DNA of 64,000 nucleotides from Phaseolus vulgaris (taxonomy: Eukaryota > Streptophyta > Magnoliopsida > Fabales > Fabaceae). Positions 13,001 to 25,900 of the stretch are shown here, piece after piece (within the stretch, counting starts at the first letter, position 1; the number at the start of each line of letters is the position of its first letter). The notes under the pieces were generated by a model. The model saw only the letters and a list, made by a program, of their open reading frames with translations. It did not search any database and had not been told where the DNA came from. Both the position numbers and the translations under genes were made by a program. The DNA lies in the NCBI RefSeq assembly GCF_000499845.2, contig NC_023759.2:40219172-40283171 (forward strand), written 5' to 3'.

Positions 13001-14200
13001 ACCTTTTTCAGTGCATAGTTTATGAAACAAACAAAATTATTCAAACTCCATCATGTATTCATTTATGGAAAAGTGGTGAAATGGACTAAAGAGAAAACTA
13101 CGATGTTATTAGATGCCACTTTCCTATCAAATTGTTGGTTTTCTAGAGCCTTACATATTTTACCAAAGTCAGACACCTAACCTTATAACATCACAACCAC
13201 ACTAGCTAATATAACACCCCAACCACACTTTATATTTGACAATTTTTAAATCTTCTTATTTATTTATTTCATTCTATTTCAATATCAAATTCCTCAATTT
13301 TAAAAATACAATAAAGATATTCTTTTAAGTTTCAATCACTTCCATCAATTTTAAAAAATGTAACAACTTAACTCTTTCATATATTAAAATTTGACATAGT
13401 TAGTTTTATAAATCATTACTAATTATTGATTATAAATTGTATTATACATAAATTAAAATCATTAATACCTGCTTGTTAACCATTTATGTGCTAATTAGAT
13501 TAAAAGTGATCACATTATTAATTTTAAAAAATCAAGGAACTTATTGAACATTCTAGTGATAATAAAATAAAATAAAGATTAAAAAATAATTAAGCTTCTT
13601 TTGAATTCATACCAATAATAATGATGTTCCCAAGAGGGACTATGATTTATTCTGAATGGTCTAATAATCACATAATGTATATGGTAACCAAAAGAACATT
13701 CATTAAAACGTTCCCATATTTTCTGCAAATTGATTGAGAAAAAGAATATACAAATTGGGAAGGCTTTCCTTCACATTGAAGATTAATCTTGACATGTTTA
13801 ATTGCACTTTCTTCTGAGAAATGTGCATACTTTTAGGTACCTAATATTGTATACTAAGGTTACGAACTTTGTGGACTTGCGTAAACCTTCACTGAGAAGA
13901 CAAAGAATGTGTATCTTTGCTGAATCTGATTAACTTTGAAAATGCTCATCTTGTTTCATTTTTCTAGTATTATGGTTATAGTCCTAACTCAAAAAACTAT
14001 GATTAATTAATTAGTAATACTCAGTTCGAGCTCATAGACATGCATAGAGAAGACTCGGTATCAAGTGATGTGGCTTTGAGCACATTGATTTGAAGGCTTA
14101 ACTTTCCCTTGGGCAACCAAAGCTATGGTTTTTCTTGTGTACAACATGATTCAGAATCAGAATAGAACAGTATCCAATGGAAGAAAACCCACGAAATACG
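9721..14200. other. AT-rich intergenic sequence, no gene seen
   Basis: It contains a (TA)n run at 10015-10044 and a second at about 11418-11438, and palindrome-rich AAATTC/GAATTT sequence at 11830-12060. The minus-strand frame at 11568-11825 has no recognisable domain and is treated as chance. Confidence 0.65.
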
Positions 14201-14218
14201 TAGAAATCAACAAGAGGG

Positions 14219-14226
14219 TATAAAAT
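14219..14226 (+). promoter_or_regulatory. Possible TATA box for the 63-residue gene
   Basis: TATAAAAT lies about 330 bp upstream of the ATG at 14550. If used, it would give a leader of about 300 nt. That leader holds a four-codon uORF (14522-14533) and an out-of-frame ATG at 14434 whose frame overlaps the start codon. Supported by motif only. Confidence 0.35.
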
Positions 14227-14549
14227 AGTTAAAAGTCTTTGACTTCACATGTAAGTTTATGCAAGGAGGATAGTTTGAAAGCGTGAATACCCAGAGAAAG
14301 GGTACTTTACAGGTTATAGACACATGGGTTTCGCTTCTCCCACGAAAGAAAAATGTGTGACAAAGACATGGCACCCATGAAGGGGCATGTTTTTCTTGCA
14401 TGATTGCACTGAAAAGGAATTTTGGTGAATTTCATGAGAAGCAGTAGCATTGAAGTCACTATGCTGCAAGCAACCCCTCTTGTTAAAACTGGTCTCATTT
14501 TCTTCCAATCTTTCACCAACTATGACCCTATAGCAAAACACATCACCCA

Positions 14550-14867
14550 ATGGGATGGCTTCAGTCCCTTCTCTGCCCTCTGAAGAAGCTCTGGGATCGG
14601 CTTCATTCAGGCCAAAAAAAGAGTAAGCATGCATATGCAACTGAGTTAACATTTTGTATCCTCTTTTGTTGTCGTAGATTCAAATAATTAATCTTTATTT
14701 TATACGAAAATGATGATATAGCTAAAAGCATTTTGTTTTGTAACACAGGGAGAGGAATATACATTCTGTATAAGGATGTGAAGTCTTGCCCTTGCGAAGA
14801 TGTTCATGTTCTTTGGTCAATATTGGTTGAGTCAGGGGCTGCACCTGCTTCTTTGCCATCAAAATGA
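14550..14867 (+). CDS. Small plant protein of 63 residues, two exons
   Basis: Coding exons 14550-14622 and 14749-14867 are joined across a 126-bp intron with GTAAG donor and a T-rich tract ending in ACACAG. The split codon gives Arg, and the product is 63 residues. It opens MGWLQSLLCPLKKLWDRLH, continues through a basic QKKRRGIYILYKDVKSCP segment, then CEDVHVLWSILVES, and ends ASLPSK. No signal peptide or membrane span is evident; the N-terminus could form an amphipathic helix. From memory it resembles a conserved family of uncharacterised small angiosperm proteins; no function is known to me. The frame holds on both sides of a good intron, the main argument that it is real. The exons are too short for an ORF scan. 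Minus-strand frames over the same span (14207-14652) are shadows. Confidence 0.75.
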
Positions 14868-16394
14868 TCGACTCTCTAATTTACCTTACATCAAGTAAAT
14901 GTTGATACACTTAGTTTCATTTAAAGTATATAATAATGTAAATGTACAGCATTTTAAATGCACGATTTCTACATCGTGGTTCTATACTTGTATCTCTGTA
15001 GATTCTTATATGAAAGTGTTCGGGACCTTATATCAGTGGCTGAACGAGTTGTAAATTGCTCGTCGCCTTTACCCCCAAAGTAAATCATACTTTCAGACCT
15101 TCTTCAACTTGCTATATCTGCAGAATTCATGGTTGCTGCAAAATTATGCAGCAAAGTTTTAAACTGGTGATGTACTTCAGTTACAAAAGTTTATAAGAGT
15201 TGTGGCTAATTTTCGCAGTTGCAAATATGATCCTTTTCTCTTGTGTTCTTTGGATTATGGATAAGAATATCAAAAGAGAGTAATAGAAAAATAAAAAAGA
15301 TAAAAAGATAAGAAAAAAACATAATAAAAATAAGATAATTTGGTTGATAAGAAATGAAAAAATAAAAATCTTATTATAATATTATATTATTTGATTTTAT
15401 ATTATCACTATTTTATTTCTTTGTTGAATTTAAACAAAGGTAAAATAAAAATTCTTCTTAATTATTATCAATTTCTCTCTCCTTTCTATTAAACCAAAAT
15501 TTCTCCCTTACTTTATTTCCTCGTAATCCTACTTTGGTACCATCCAACCTTCACTTTCACTTTACAACTTATTTAATAATAAAATATTATATTTAGTTTA
15601 TAAATATAAATATAAATAAAATTTTGAAATAAAATAATAACATATTTATTTATCAAATAAATAAAAGTAGAAAAAATGTTGGTATTAAATTATTATTAGG
15701 AACAAAATTTCTTTGATACTATAAATAATAAAAAATTACTACTTTGCAATTATATTTTTGAAATAAAATTATATTATAATAAAATAATAATTTATTTAAG
15801 TATTAAATCAACTTAATCCATGTCAAGTAACATTAATTCTTTTTGTCCAAATTATAAGGTCTTTCAACTCTTGTACTTATGAGATGTGTCACTAATTTAA
15901 AAAGATTAAAATAATAGTACTCTTTACTTTTAAAACACTGACAACTCCTACACTTACTGTATTATTGTCTTGTATTCACTGATTTTGGACCCTCTCCAAC
16001 GGATCTAATAATTTGACAATTTCAATCTAATAATTTCACAATTCTTAAAATTGTATACAGTTGATATAATAAGTTTAGAAATAAATATATAATAAAAATA
16101 AATTTATAATTAAATTATATAAAAATATTAAAATAATAATTGGGAGTGGTAATGTGATTGTATAAAAAATTAAGGTTGTTAATCTATCATTATAATACTT
16201 GCAATCTAATGAACCTTCACTTTAATCCAATACCCTTCACTTTAATGGACATCTCAGTTTCTTGATGACCTTCTATGAAAAAACAAATATAAGAAAAGTT
16301 CCATGTCTTTTGCTTCACACACTACCGAGGCATATATTTTTACTCACTACCTTTTGTTAGCGTGTTTTTCAATTGGGGATGGGGATCAGAGGGA
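14868..16394. other. AT-rich intergenic sequence, no gene seen
   Basis: Presumably it begins with the 3'UTR of the 63-residue gene. No other feature was recognised. Confidence 0.65.
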
Positions 16395-17665
16395 TGAAAA
16401 ATAACTTGGGTATCTTGGGATAAGATTTGTAAGTCTAGAGAGGAAGGTGGATTTGGGGTAAGAGACCTAACAACTTTCAATATTGCCTTACTAAGTAAAT
16501 GGATTTGGCGTCTCAAAACTGATGAAATAAGGCTTTGGAAAGAAATCTTGGACTCTAAGTATGGAGGTTGGAGGGGGTTAAAAAGTACGACCACAAATAA
16601 TAAGGACTCTCTTTAGTGGAGAGATCTGAAAAGTGTGTGGAGCTTAGATGTGTGGGGGTGTGATTTCGAAGACAAAGTTGAGTGGGTGATTGGGGATGGA
16701 ACTCACACAGGAGGAAAACATTGCGTTAACTACAAAGATATCAGAGGAAAGGGTAAGGGAGGTAGTATGACAGTGCGATGACACAAAAAGTTCAGGACGA
16801 GATGGCTTCAACTTTAATTTCATGAGGGTATTGGAAAACCCTCAAGCAAGACATTATACAAGTAGTGCAAAGCTTCGAGAGTATAGGGAAAATTCCAAAA
16901 GGGTGTAATTGCTCTTTTATTGCTCTAATATCTAAGGTGAAGGATCCTACGAATTTGGAAGAGTATAGACCAATATCCCTAGTTGGAGCAATTTATAAGA
17001 TTATCTCAAAAAGTTCTAGCTAATAGAATGAAAATTATTTTGCCAAGAATCATAGATACGTCACAATCAACTTTTATGAGAGACAGAGGATTGTTGGAAA
17101 GCATTGTCTTAGCAAATGAAGTAGTGGAGGACCTTAGGAAGGAGAAGAAGTCTGGTCTTACAATAAAAGTTGATTATGAAAAGGCTTATGACTCAATGAG
17201 ATGAGAATTCCTTTACTATATGCTAAGCATACTTGGTTTTTGTGAGAAATGGATAAATTGGATAAAAGGATGTTTGGAATCCTCATCGGTGTCGGTTTTG
17301 ATTAATGGAAGTCCTACTCGGGAATTTATTCCTACAAGGGGTCTCAGACAAGGGGATCCAGTAGCTTATTTTCTATTTCTGGTCGTTGTGGAGAGTTTGG
17401 CAGGCTTTGTAAGGAAATCAATGCATCTAAATTGGTTGGAAGGGGTGAGAGTTGGAGAAGGCCAGGTAGATGTGTCAATGCTCCAATTTACAGATGATAC
17501 TTTGGTGGTATGCCAAGCTACAAACCAAAACGTGATAACGATCAAGACGATTCTCAGATGCTTTGAATTAGCTACTGATTTAGGAGTGATTTTTCATAAG
17601 AGAAGGATAGGAGCAGTAGGAGTCCAAGATCAACAATTATCGGTTTACGTGAACATGCTAAATTG
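16395..17665 (+). mobile_element. Scrambled, degenerate LINE ORF2 fragment
   Basis: The piece 16395-16735 encodes the region C-terminal to the RT (WDKICKSREEGGFGVRDL, LLSKWIWRL, LWKEILDSKYGGWRGL, WRDLKSVW). It is followed, not preceded, by the RT (16740-17665) with SSGRDGFNFNFM, EEYRPISLVGAIYKIISK, VDYEKAYDS, GLRQGDPVA and FTDDTL. The order is therefore reversed relative to a normal ORF2. The active-site box reads FTDD (17487-17498) instead of YADD, and there are several stops. It is closest in sequence to the minus-strand LINE at 43520-47800. After about 17665 the sequence changes abruptly to something unrelated. Confidence 0.9.
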
Positions 17666-18349
17666 TATAACCAGGGGAGTTGTAGAATTCAGAATAGTAC
17701 ACTGGTTTTCTAGCTACAACCATGCCCTGCCTCACATTCTGGGACTAACCGTACCACCTGACTAAACACAACTTTAGGCCTTCATGATCTTTGGTCAAAA
17801 TCCATTTGAACTAACCTCACGACTAGCACCAAAAGATTTTCGTTCAATATGATTGACCACAAAGTTCATTCCACTTTTAATGTTTCCAAAAAAAAAGTTT
17901 ATTACACATTTTTAAATAAAAGAATGTTTTTCTTCTTAAGAATTTTATATGTTATAAAAGGAATTAATTCGGATTTTATATCAACTTTTAAAATATTTAA
18001 AATATATTGATACAATTACAATAAAATTGAATAACATGATTAAGTATTCTTACTAGACTCATACGTCTCTCATTGAGACATGCTAGTGGTGATAGAACAC
18101 CAATCACACTCAATGTTAGCACCATGGTGACTTTTGGTCTTAATACTTATATGTTCAACCGTTATGTTGGAGTCGTGGCTTGAGAGAGGATCTCCATATT
18201 GATACATTCGTGGGATCATGTGTTTGAGGTCGAGTGGACAATGATTTGGAGGATATCCTGGTAATTTATACATTATTATTGTTATTATATATTATTTTAT
18301 ATTAATTGATTAATTTTAAGTTCATGATATTTTTTTTTGCAAATGTATT
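17666..18349. other. Unassigned sequence between LINE fragment and LTR
   Basis: No gene is seen. The junction at about 17665 is abrupt, so part of this stretch may belong to another repeat. The minus-strand frame 18070-18273 shows no recognisable domain. Confidence 0.5.
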
Positions 18350-19195
18350 TTGATATTCCTAATGTGGAGAGTCTAAGATCGAATTTTCTATCTTCGGTCA
18401 CCATTAAATTTTGTCAATTTAAGTCATAACTGACGACGAAATATGTTTTTGGACCTTATAAAGGTCAAAATTGTTGTTTAAGGTACTCCAATATTGATGA
18501 GGGGATGTGGGGTCTTTTTGTTGAAAGTCGTGAATCTGAGAAGTGGACGGTAAGGGATTATCAAAAAGAAAGAAAAAACAGTTTTTCCAAGAATTGAAAG
18601 AGTTTTGAATCATTCTTAAGTGTGTGGAATAGGATTGGGTTGTATTATGAACTTTAAGTTTTGTAATACCCAGGTGTATTCTATTCTCTTCTTCCTTGAT
18701 TACTGTATTTCTGTATTTGTGTTGCTAAGGAGTGTTGTGTGTTTTTGAGGTGTTCGAAATCAACACTCTTGGTGTGGTTTGCCAAAGGTAGTGTGTTTTT
18801 TGAGGGGTTCAAGGTCACTACTTTGGTGTGTTGTGTTTGTAATCTGGTTTTAATTGCATAGTGGATTACCTAGTGGTTTCTAGGGACTGGATGTAGCTCT
18901 TGGTGTAAGAGTGAACCAATATAAATCTGTTTGTGGGATTCTCTCTTTCCCTGATCTTACATATATCTATTTTAAGTTGTTTTTATTAACTGCTGATAAA
19001 AACAACCGATTGAATCGCAAAAACAATCGGTTGATTTTATGGAAATCAACTAAAATAGGTTTGTGCTTTACTTTCCTTAGTTTCTTTCTTTGTGATTCTT
19101 CATTGACTTTGATTATACCTTTAAAGTTTTCGAAAATCTTTTATAAACAATTCACCCCCCTTTTGTTTAAGACCATATATTCTAACAAGAACCTC
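18350..19195 (+). mobile_element. Probable Ty1/copia LTR (solo or fragment)
   Basis: The segment has the look of a plant copia LTR. There are repeated GGTTCAAGGTCACTAC-type phrases, GTGGATTACCTAGTGG, then GTGAACCAATATAAATC and a CATTCTC/TCTTTCCCT block. Near the right end comes AATTCACCCCCCTTTTG, the usual 3' portion of such LTRs. No primer-binding site or pol follows directly, and no clean duplication was found, so the boundaries are approximate. Confidence 0.5.
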
Positions 19196-19379
19196 CATCT
19201 CTACATACCCGCCACCAAAAAGGGAATATGGCCCGAATGAAAAAATTGGGTGCATATAGTCATGAGCAATCACGAATAGTCTAAAAAAAAATTGTAAGTT
19301 ATTTTCATCTAGTTTTTCATCTATTTTAAAGTCTTAATTATATGAAAAAATTATATAATTTTGGACTCTTGCAGGATTC

Positions 19380-21720
19380 CTTGGTTGAGCAAAGTTCCCA
19401 AGGTAATTTTGTACCTCATGGTCGTCAAGATATCCTACACGAAGCTAACAAATGACCTGAGCACCCCGGTCGTGTGCGTGCAATTGGAAAAGGGTTAGAG
19501 TTCGACAATTCTTCGAAGCTGCACTACAAAATTCATCCTCCACGGAGCCCAGCGAAGAAGTGATCAATAAATTACAACAAAAAATCATTGAGGATTTAAG
19601 TAAGCGAATGCAACATGATTTTGAGGAGCAGAGTCCGTGAATGCGACAAGAGTTTGAGTTGAAGAATTAACTGTTACGAAGGAGTTTCAATGCAGTAGGT
19701 TTCTACTCAGCCACTTATGGCTCTCACTCTCAAAAGCACAATGGGGAGTTATGTAGCTCCTACAACATCAGGGGATGTCATTGGCAAGATAAGCCAATGT
19801 GAGTTACTTTTAGAGGACGACACCATTTCTCGGGTGGTGGCCATTGGAAAAGTCTTTGAAGGGGTCACTACCTTACATAATGTGGCTCTCCGCCTGATGT
19901 GGTGAAGGTGACAGTGGACAAAGTACGAGTTCTTAAACTCGTGTTCCTCTACCTATAGATGAGGTAACTACTACGGTTGAGGTAGTTCAAACATTCATAG
20001 CCTGGTCCAAACACCTCATTCGACTAATTCCAAACCCCCAATTTGATTATATTAATTTATATTTATGTATTATATTTAATTTAATAAAAATGTTCTTTAT
20101 TTTGTAGCACCTTGTTGGAAACCAAGTATGCAAATAAAGAAGCTTTCGGTTTCCATTGACGATCCTATAGCCTCTTTATTAATAATTGCTAAGGCTATAG
20201 GTATAAATCTAGTGGAGGATTTTGTGGAATGAAACTTTTTTTAGAAGAAACACTCGCATCCCTCTATACATACACATGACGAATGTGTTAGAGTTTGCAG
20301 CTAGCAACCAGGAGCTAAATATAACCATCGTTCAATTTTTTATGATGTAAGTATCTTCCACCTATATCTCAATTTACTTTATTATATTAAATTATTGATT
20401 GTGCTTTAACTAATTACTTGTAGGTATTTGTTTGGAGTTTCTATTAATGACGGGAATCAATATGTGTATGGATTCTTGGATCCCTATTTCATTGATCTAA
20501 CGGAAGCTAAGAAAATTGAAACCTAGGCATACATTCCCCAACACTTTGATTGGAAAGGCAACACAAATATATGTTTCCCCTTATATTAATGAGTAAGTTC
20601 AATTATAAGTTGTCAATTATTAGTATTTCATCTTTTAAATATTTTCTAACTATTTTCATGGATGATGCAAGGGTCATTGATAGTTATTTGTGTTATCCGT
20701 AATTGATAACACTGTTGTGTGCTTATGTTCACTACACAAGAAGTCAACCATACATCTCAAGCCAATAGTTGAAGTGTAATTACATTATGAACTTTACCTA
20801 CGTATGATACTGAAACATCTAGTAACAAGATTTTTTCTATTAATCAGGGCATGGCATGGATATAGCATACTCAAAAGTCGACCTAGTGCAAATTATCAAA
20901 GCTAACATGGTTGGACCTAAACACTTGTAATTTTTTGTCTTCCTCTCTTCATTGTTTATCAAAATATCAATATTAACTTTTAATTTATATTGAACTGTAG
21001 TGTAATAAACAACTGAAAGGCTATGAGTGTGGTTACTACGTTATACAATAGATGGTTATTATTATAAGGGTAAACATTCAACAAGATTGGAAACAGATAA
21101 TAATATTTAAATTATTCTTTATAATAAAAGTATATGTATGTTAACACTAATTTGAACTTATTTTGTAATGTAATTTTTTACGAATGATCAACCTCTACCT
21201 ACGAAAGCAATGGATTATGCGAGAAATGTTGGGTCACATACTTCATTAATTTCGATTACTCTAGGATAGCTAATGAATAGTATATAGATTTAAGTGATAT
21301 ACCATGTTTCTAATGTATAAGAATTGGATAGATAGAAATATATATTGATGTTTGTAATTGATTTATCAATATGTATAATTTCATTGTTTAAAAGAATGTG
21401 TATCTGTCTTAATTGGTATCTAGCTAGGTTTTTAAATGAACATATTAATTAAAAGGAGGTACACATAAAACAATTTGAACTAAAAAAATACCATAATAGA
21501 CGTATGGTATTGGCAAAAATCTACATCTATCATGAGACCATTTAAAAAAAAATAAAGGTATGAGAGAGAGGGTATAGACTGCAGTTTGTACAGAAACTAT
21601 CGTTTATACCCTTCTCTGAATATACTTTGACCATATTTACTCTAAGTATAGTCGACCATTGATTAAAATAATCGTTGTTTGAATATGTTTTATATACTAC
21701 AGTTTTAAATCGTCGTCTAC
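19380..21720 (+). mobile_element. CACTA transposon remnant with Ulp1-like (C48) protease region
   Basis: Plus-strand fragments match the second gene of plant CACTA elements. An EHPGRVRAIGKGL block lies near 19460, followed by a Lys/Glu-rich coil. A domain with SYVAPTTSGD, CELLLEDD and RVVAIGKVFEG follows at 19717-19905. Degenerate Ulp1 sequence runs from about 20130, including LFGVSINDGNQYVYGFLDP near 20430 and YECGYYVIQ near 21025, where the Cys is the family's catalytic position. Stops and frameshifts are frequent. At 21490-21720 short repeated motifs (ACTGCAGTTTGTAC, CTACAGTTTTAAA) look like subterminal repeats. No CACTA terminus was identified with certainty. Confidence 0.75.
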
Positions 21721-22615
21721 AAGTTAAAAGTATAAATTACGTGCTGATACAAAATTATTATTAAAAACTTTAAAAACTGTTGTCTAACAGCTTTTTCCTG
21801 TGTTAGTTCAAAATAAAATAATCCTATGAAATGATAATGATTAATTACATATGTGCAAATGTTGGTTTTATATATTTCATAGCTGTACTGTTTATTTAAC
21901 ATATACATTTTTTATATTAATTATTTAAATGCATTTAATATATAAATTTATATACACATATATAATTAATGATAAATTTAATAATAATAACATAACGTTT
22001 TGTACTATTAATATTTACAGAATTCATTAATTGTTTTTTTTTTCAATATTTGCAATGCGCTTTGAGACAAAATCCTCAATCTAAAAGTCTTAAATTTTAC
22101 AATATGTTGTTAGTTTCTTTATTTAACTTATAAATTTTATATTAAATATGTAAATAAAATATTTATGAATAATTAATATTAAATTTATTAAAGACAGATA
22201 AATTTACTAATATTTATTGAATACATTGAACATTTTACTTTTTTCAAAATTCAAAACCTAAAATTTTCTTACTCAATAGAAATAATGATAAATCCGATAA
22301 TCCTTTCATGCTATTATACAGTCATATCCAGGTCTACAGTTTATCAAATTTATAAATCTGTCTTTTTTTTACCTTAGAAAAAGTTAAACATTTTTAACTT
22401 TGGTCTCAATTTTTTTTAAAAAAAATAGTTATTAAATATTTCTTCTTCCTTGTTAATAATAATAACGCTATTAATTATTAATTAAATAAAAAAAATTAAG
22501 TTAAATTAAAATAAAAATTAAAGTAAAATATTTAAAATAGTGAGATGAAATTAAAAAAAAACACATAACAAAAAAAAAATCATAACAAAAATTATATAAA
22601 TAATAAAGATGCCAC
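21721..22615. other. AT-rich intergenic sequence, no gene seen
   Basis: Low-complexity AT-rich spacer precedes the promoter of the PHD/GNAT gene. Confidence 0.65.
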
Positions 22616-22860
22616 ATCAGCACAAGATGCGTTGTTGAATGATTACGCATGAAGAGTTACAAAACTCTAACGTAACTGCAGGACCAAAAGTAAAACAAAA
22701 AAAAAAAAAACACGGCCCTTGCGTCACATTTCTTAGAGCATTCCTTCATCTGCGAGACACTCAATAAAAGGCATAAGAGCAGCACCCCACAGAAAACCAA
22801 ATACAGCTGCAAGCTTTACAGACTTTGATCAAGAGCCTCTGAGATTCGTGAAGAATTCAT

Positions 22861-22949
22861 GTAAGTTTTTCTCTTTGAACTTAGATGTTTTTTCAGTGGT
22901 TAGCTCTTTTACGATCCTGAGATATTTTTTCGCAACTAAATTTTTTCAG
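22861..22949 (+). other. 5'UTR intron of the PHD/GNAT gene
   Basis: GTAAGTTTTT donor at 22861 and TTTTTTCAG acceptor ending at 22949, four bases before the ATG at 22954. A TATA-like CAATAAAAGG lies near 22763, which would put the first exon at about 22790-22860. Confidence 0.6.
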
Positions 22950-22953
22950 AAAG

Positions 22954-25900
22954 ATGAAGGAGGAAGAAAGCGTGGAAAGCGCGGAAAGCTGGAATTTATC
23001 CAATGCGAGGAAGAGGGGGAGAACAGATATAGTGAAACAGGAACCCACAACGAGTCTTGAGGAACACCCGATGGAACAAATTCCCGGAAACCGCAATAGA
23101 AACGTGGTTGAGCAAGGGCAATTGGGTAGCGATGAATTACAATCTAATGGAAATATCACGAACCATTCAGAAGATAAGCTTATGGGGCTGGAAATGATGG
23201 CCAAACTACAACGCCGCACCAGAGGTTTAAGACGCTTAAGGAAGATACATGGTGTGAATTTGGTGAATCGAACTAATATATGCCCCAGAAGAATAGTTAA
23301 AAAGGAAATAGTAGAAGGGAGTGAGCGAATGCCTCAGGGCGAGATGAATGAAGCTGAGAAGGTTGCGGGAAATGAGAACAAAGTTTTGTTTGAGGAGGAA
23401 AAGGGTGTGAATACCCTCGAAAGAGTGAAGAGAATGAATTTCTTAAAACAAAAACGGTTTGGTCCAAGAAATACCAGGACACGTAGAAAGCTGAACACAG
23501 GAAAACGAACTTTGTTTTCGTGGATGATTGCTTTGAAAACAATAAAATCACGGGAGAAGGTTTATTACATGAATCACAGGAGTAAATGTATATCACTGGG
23601 TGGAGAAGCCGTTGGAGATGGCATTCTGTGTGACTGTTGTTCTCAAGTTGTGTCCATTTCTGAGTTTGAATTTCACTCATGGAGGCTACAAATCTTTAAT
23701 CCATTGACTAGAGGATGCAATCCACTGCAGAACATATGTTTGGGAAGAGGAAGAGGACTTAGTCTCTTGAAATGCATGGCAGAAGCCTGGGATAAGCAAA
23801 CTGATTTTTCTTCTAAATTGGTTCATGAGGGGAAGGAAAAAAGCGACGACATTTGTAGAGTTTGTGGGGAAAAGGGTGACCTCATCTGTTGCAATACTTG
23901 CCCATCAACTTTCCATCGGAGCTGCATGGGTGTTCAAGTATGTACCTTCTTGTAGTTTTAAGAACCCTTTTTTCAAATCATTATTTCATATAATTAACTT
24001 ATTGTATACGATTATTTCATTCTGCATTTCTGATTAGCCTGTATAGTATGAATTGTTCTATTTTTATCACATTTTTTTTTATTTCTCTTCTGTTCATAAT
24101 TACATTTTTCTTATTCTACATAATTTTCTATCACTACAAAAAATCATATGTATTTGACTATAGATGTATTTTTGTTTCTTTAGTATAGTTTTTGTGTAAA
24201 AATTATTGAACTATAACCAGACATTGAGCCTTTTGTACTCGTTATGTTGGTAATTTTCTTCTCTTGAATATCAAATCAAATTATTCGAGTGGAGTTGTCT
24301 GTTTAGTTTCATCACTATACTTTTTGCCTAAAAGATTAATCTGTTAACCAAACTTTGCGCATATGTACTCCATTCCTAACCAATTCTTATAAAATTTTAT
24401 TATTGAAAGAAATTGACATGAAAATTTATTTTAAATTACCTATATAAATAACTATTCTTAATAGCTTTTAAAAATAGAGACACAAATAGTATAATCTATT
24501 TTAAATTTGTTTGGATTGTACTTTTTTTTTATATATGACATTTTTTTACAGTACATCTCATGAGAAGCACAGGGAAAATACATTATTGAACCAAATACTT
24601 AATAAACATTTTCCTTTGGTGATTAAAAAAATATTGTACCGAAATATAAACACTTATCTTTTTTTTTTCCTTGCAGGCACTTCTAGATGGTGATTGGAAC
24701 TGTATGAGTTGCTGCTGCAAATTTTGTGGGTTGTATTGTGGAAAGGTAGAGATCAAGTTTGAAGGGTTTGTCCCGTTTGAGATATCGTCGGAATGCCTTG
24801 TATGCGAGAGAAGATGTATGTCCTCTACATACATAATGTATTCTTTTATCACTTAGATTCTCATTTCTGAAGCTATTCATGAACACTGTATTTATCGTTT
24901 TTTTTAGATCACCAATGCTGTCTTGCTGCCAGAGGAGGCAATTCTGCTCGTTCCAAAAGACTCTCCTTATGTGGAAACGGATGTAGGAAGGTATGATCTA
25001 TTTATTTCATGTTCTTCAATCTTATGCTTACTTGTAGATTTATAGTGGCCATGTTATTATGTTATTCTGTCATACTAAGTTGGCTTGTGACTGTTATATG
25101 TTTTTGTGTTTTTAAATATTTACAAAAGCTTGTTCTTTTATTTTTTGTTGATTAACGATTTTGGGTTAATTGGTTAATCTTTATTTCAAGTTTGATTTTG
25201 TATTTGGACTGCGCTATCTAAATGTTCCATTTTATTTAATTATTTTTTTCAATAAAAAACATGGCTTGTGTTCATCTTTTACTATCATTACAATTTTTTT
25301 TTACTTAATTCACATTTTCTATAAGTCAAATCTATCTTTATATATAAGACAAAACCGATGCACTGCACAAGTAACAGTGGGGGCCACACAACTAGAAAAA
25401 CTATTCGCTCCAATACATTCATCTGGCAAAATATTGCCCTAATGAGGGCAATTTCAACCCTCGCGTAGTTTTTCTCTTTTACCCATCCCAACAATGACAA
25501 TTTGGAAGCCTACATAATTTTTACATCCACCACATCCTTTATTATTGACAAGACTCACAGTAAAATGTTATCGCATCATTTAATTTATGTAATAGATTAT
25601 ACCTATTGAAACAAGATTTGGTTGTTGTTGTTGTTATTACAAGGTATCCCTAGTGATGATAATCTAACTAATATGTAATTTATTTTGTCTTCCAGATACA
25701 CGAGGAACTTCAAAAGCTTCTTCGTGTTAAACATGACATAGAGGATGGCTTGTCTTGGTCTTTTCTTTACCCTGAGGATGTTGACCCTAATTTAAAAAGG
25801 TTAGAACCCGCTAAGGTTGAATGCAATGCCAAACTGGGTGTTGCATTATCTGTATTGAGTGAGAGCTTCATGCCATACATTGATGGAAGCGGGGCAGATA

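Noticed and set aside
14207..14652. Minus-strand frames over the small two-exon gene
   Set aside because: They overlap the better-supported plus-strand exon, mutually overlap in different frames and show no domain.
24132..24146. CACTACAAAAAATC in the first coding intron of the PHD/GNAT gene, like a CACTA terminus
   Set aside because: No matching opposite terminus was found within the intron; a 12-bp look-alike in AT-rich sequence is weak evidence.
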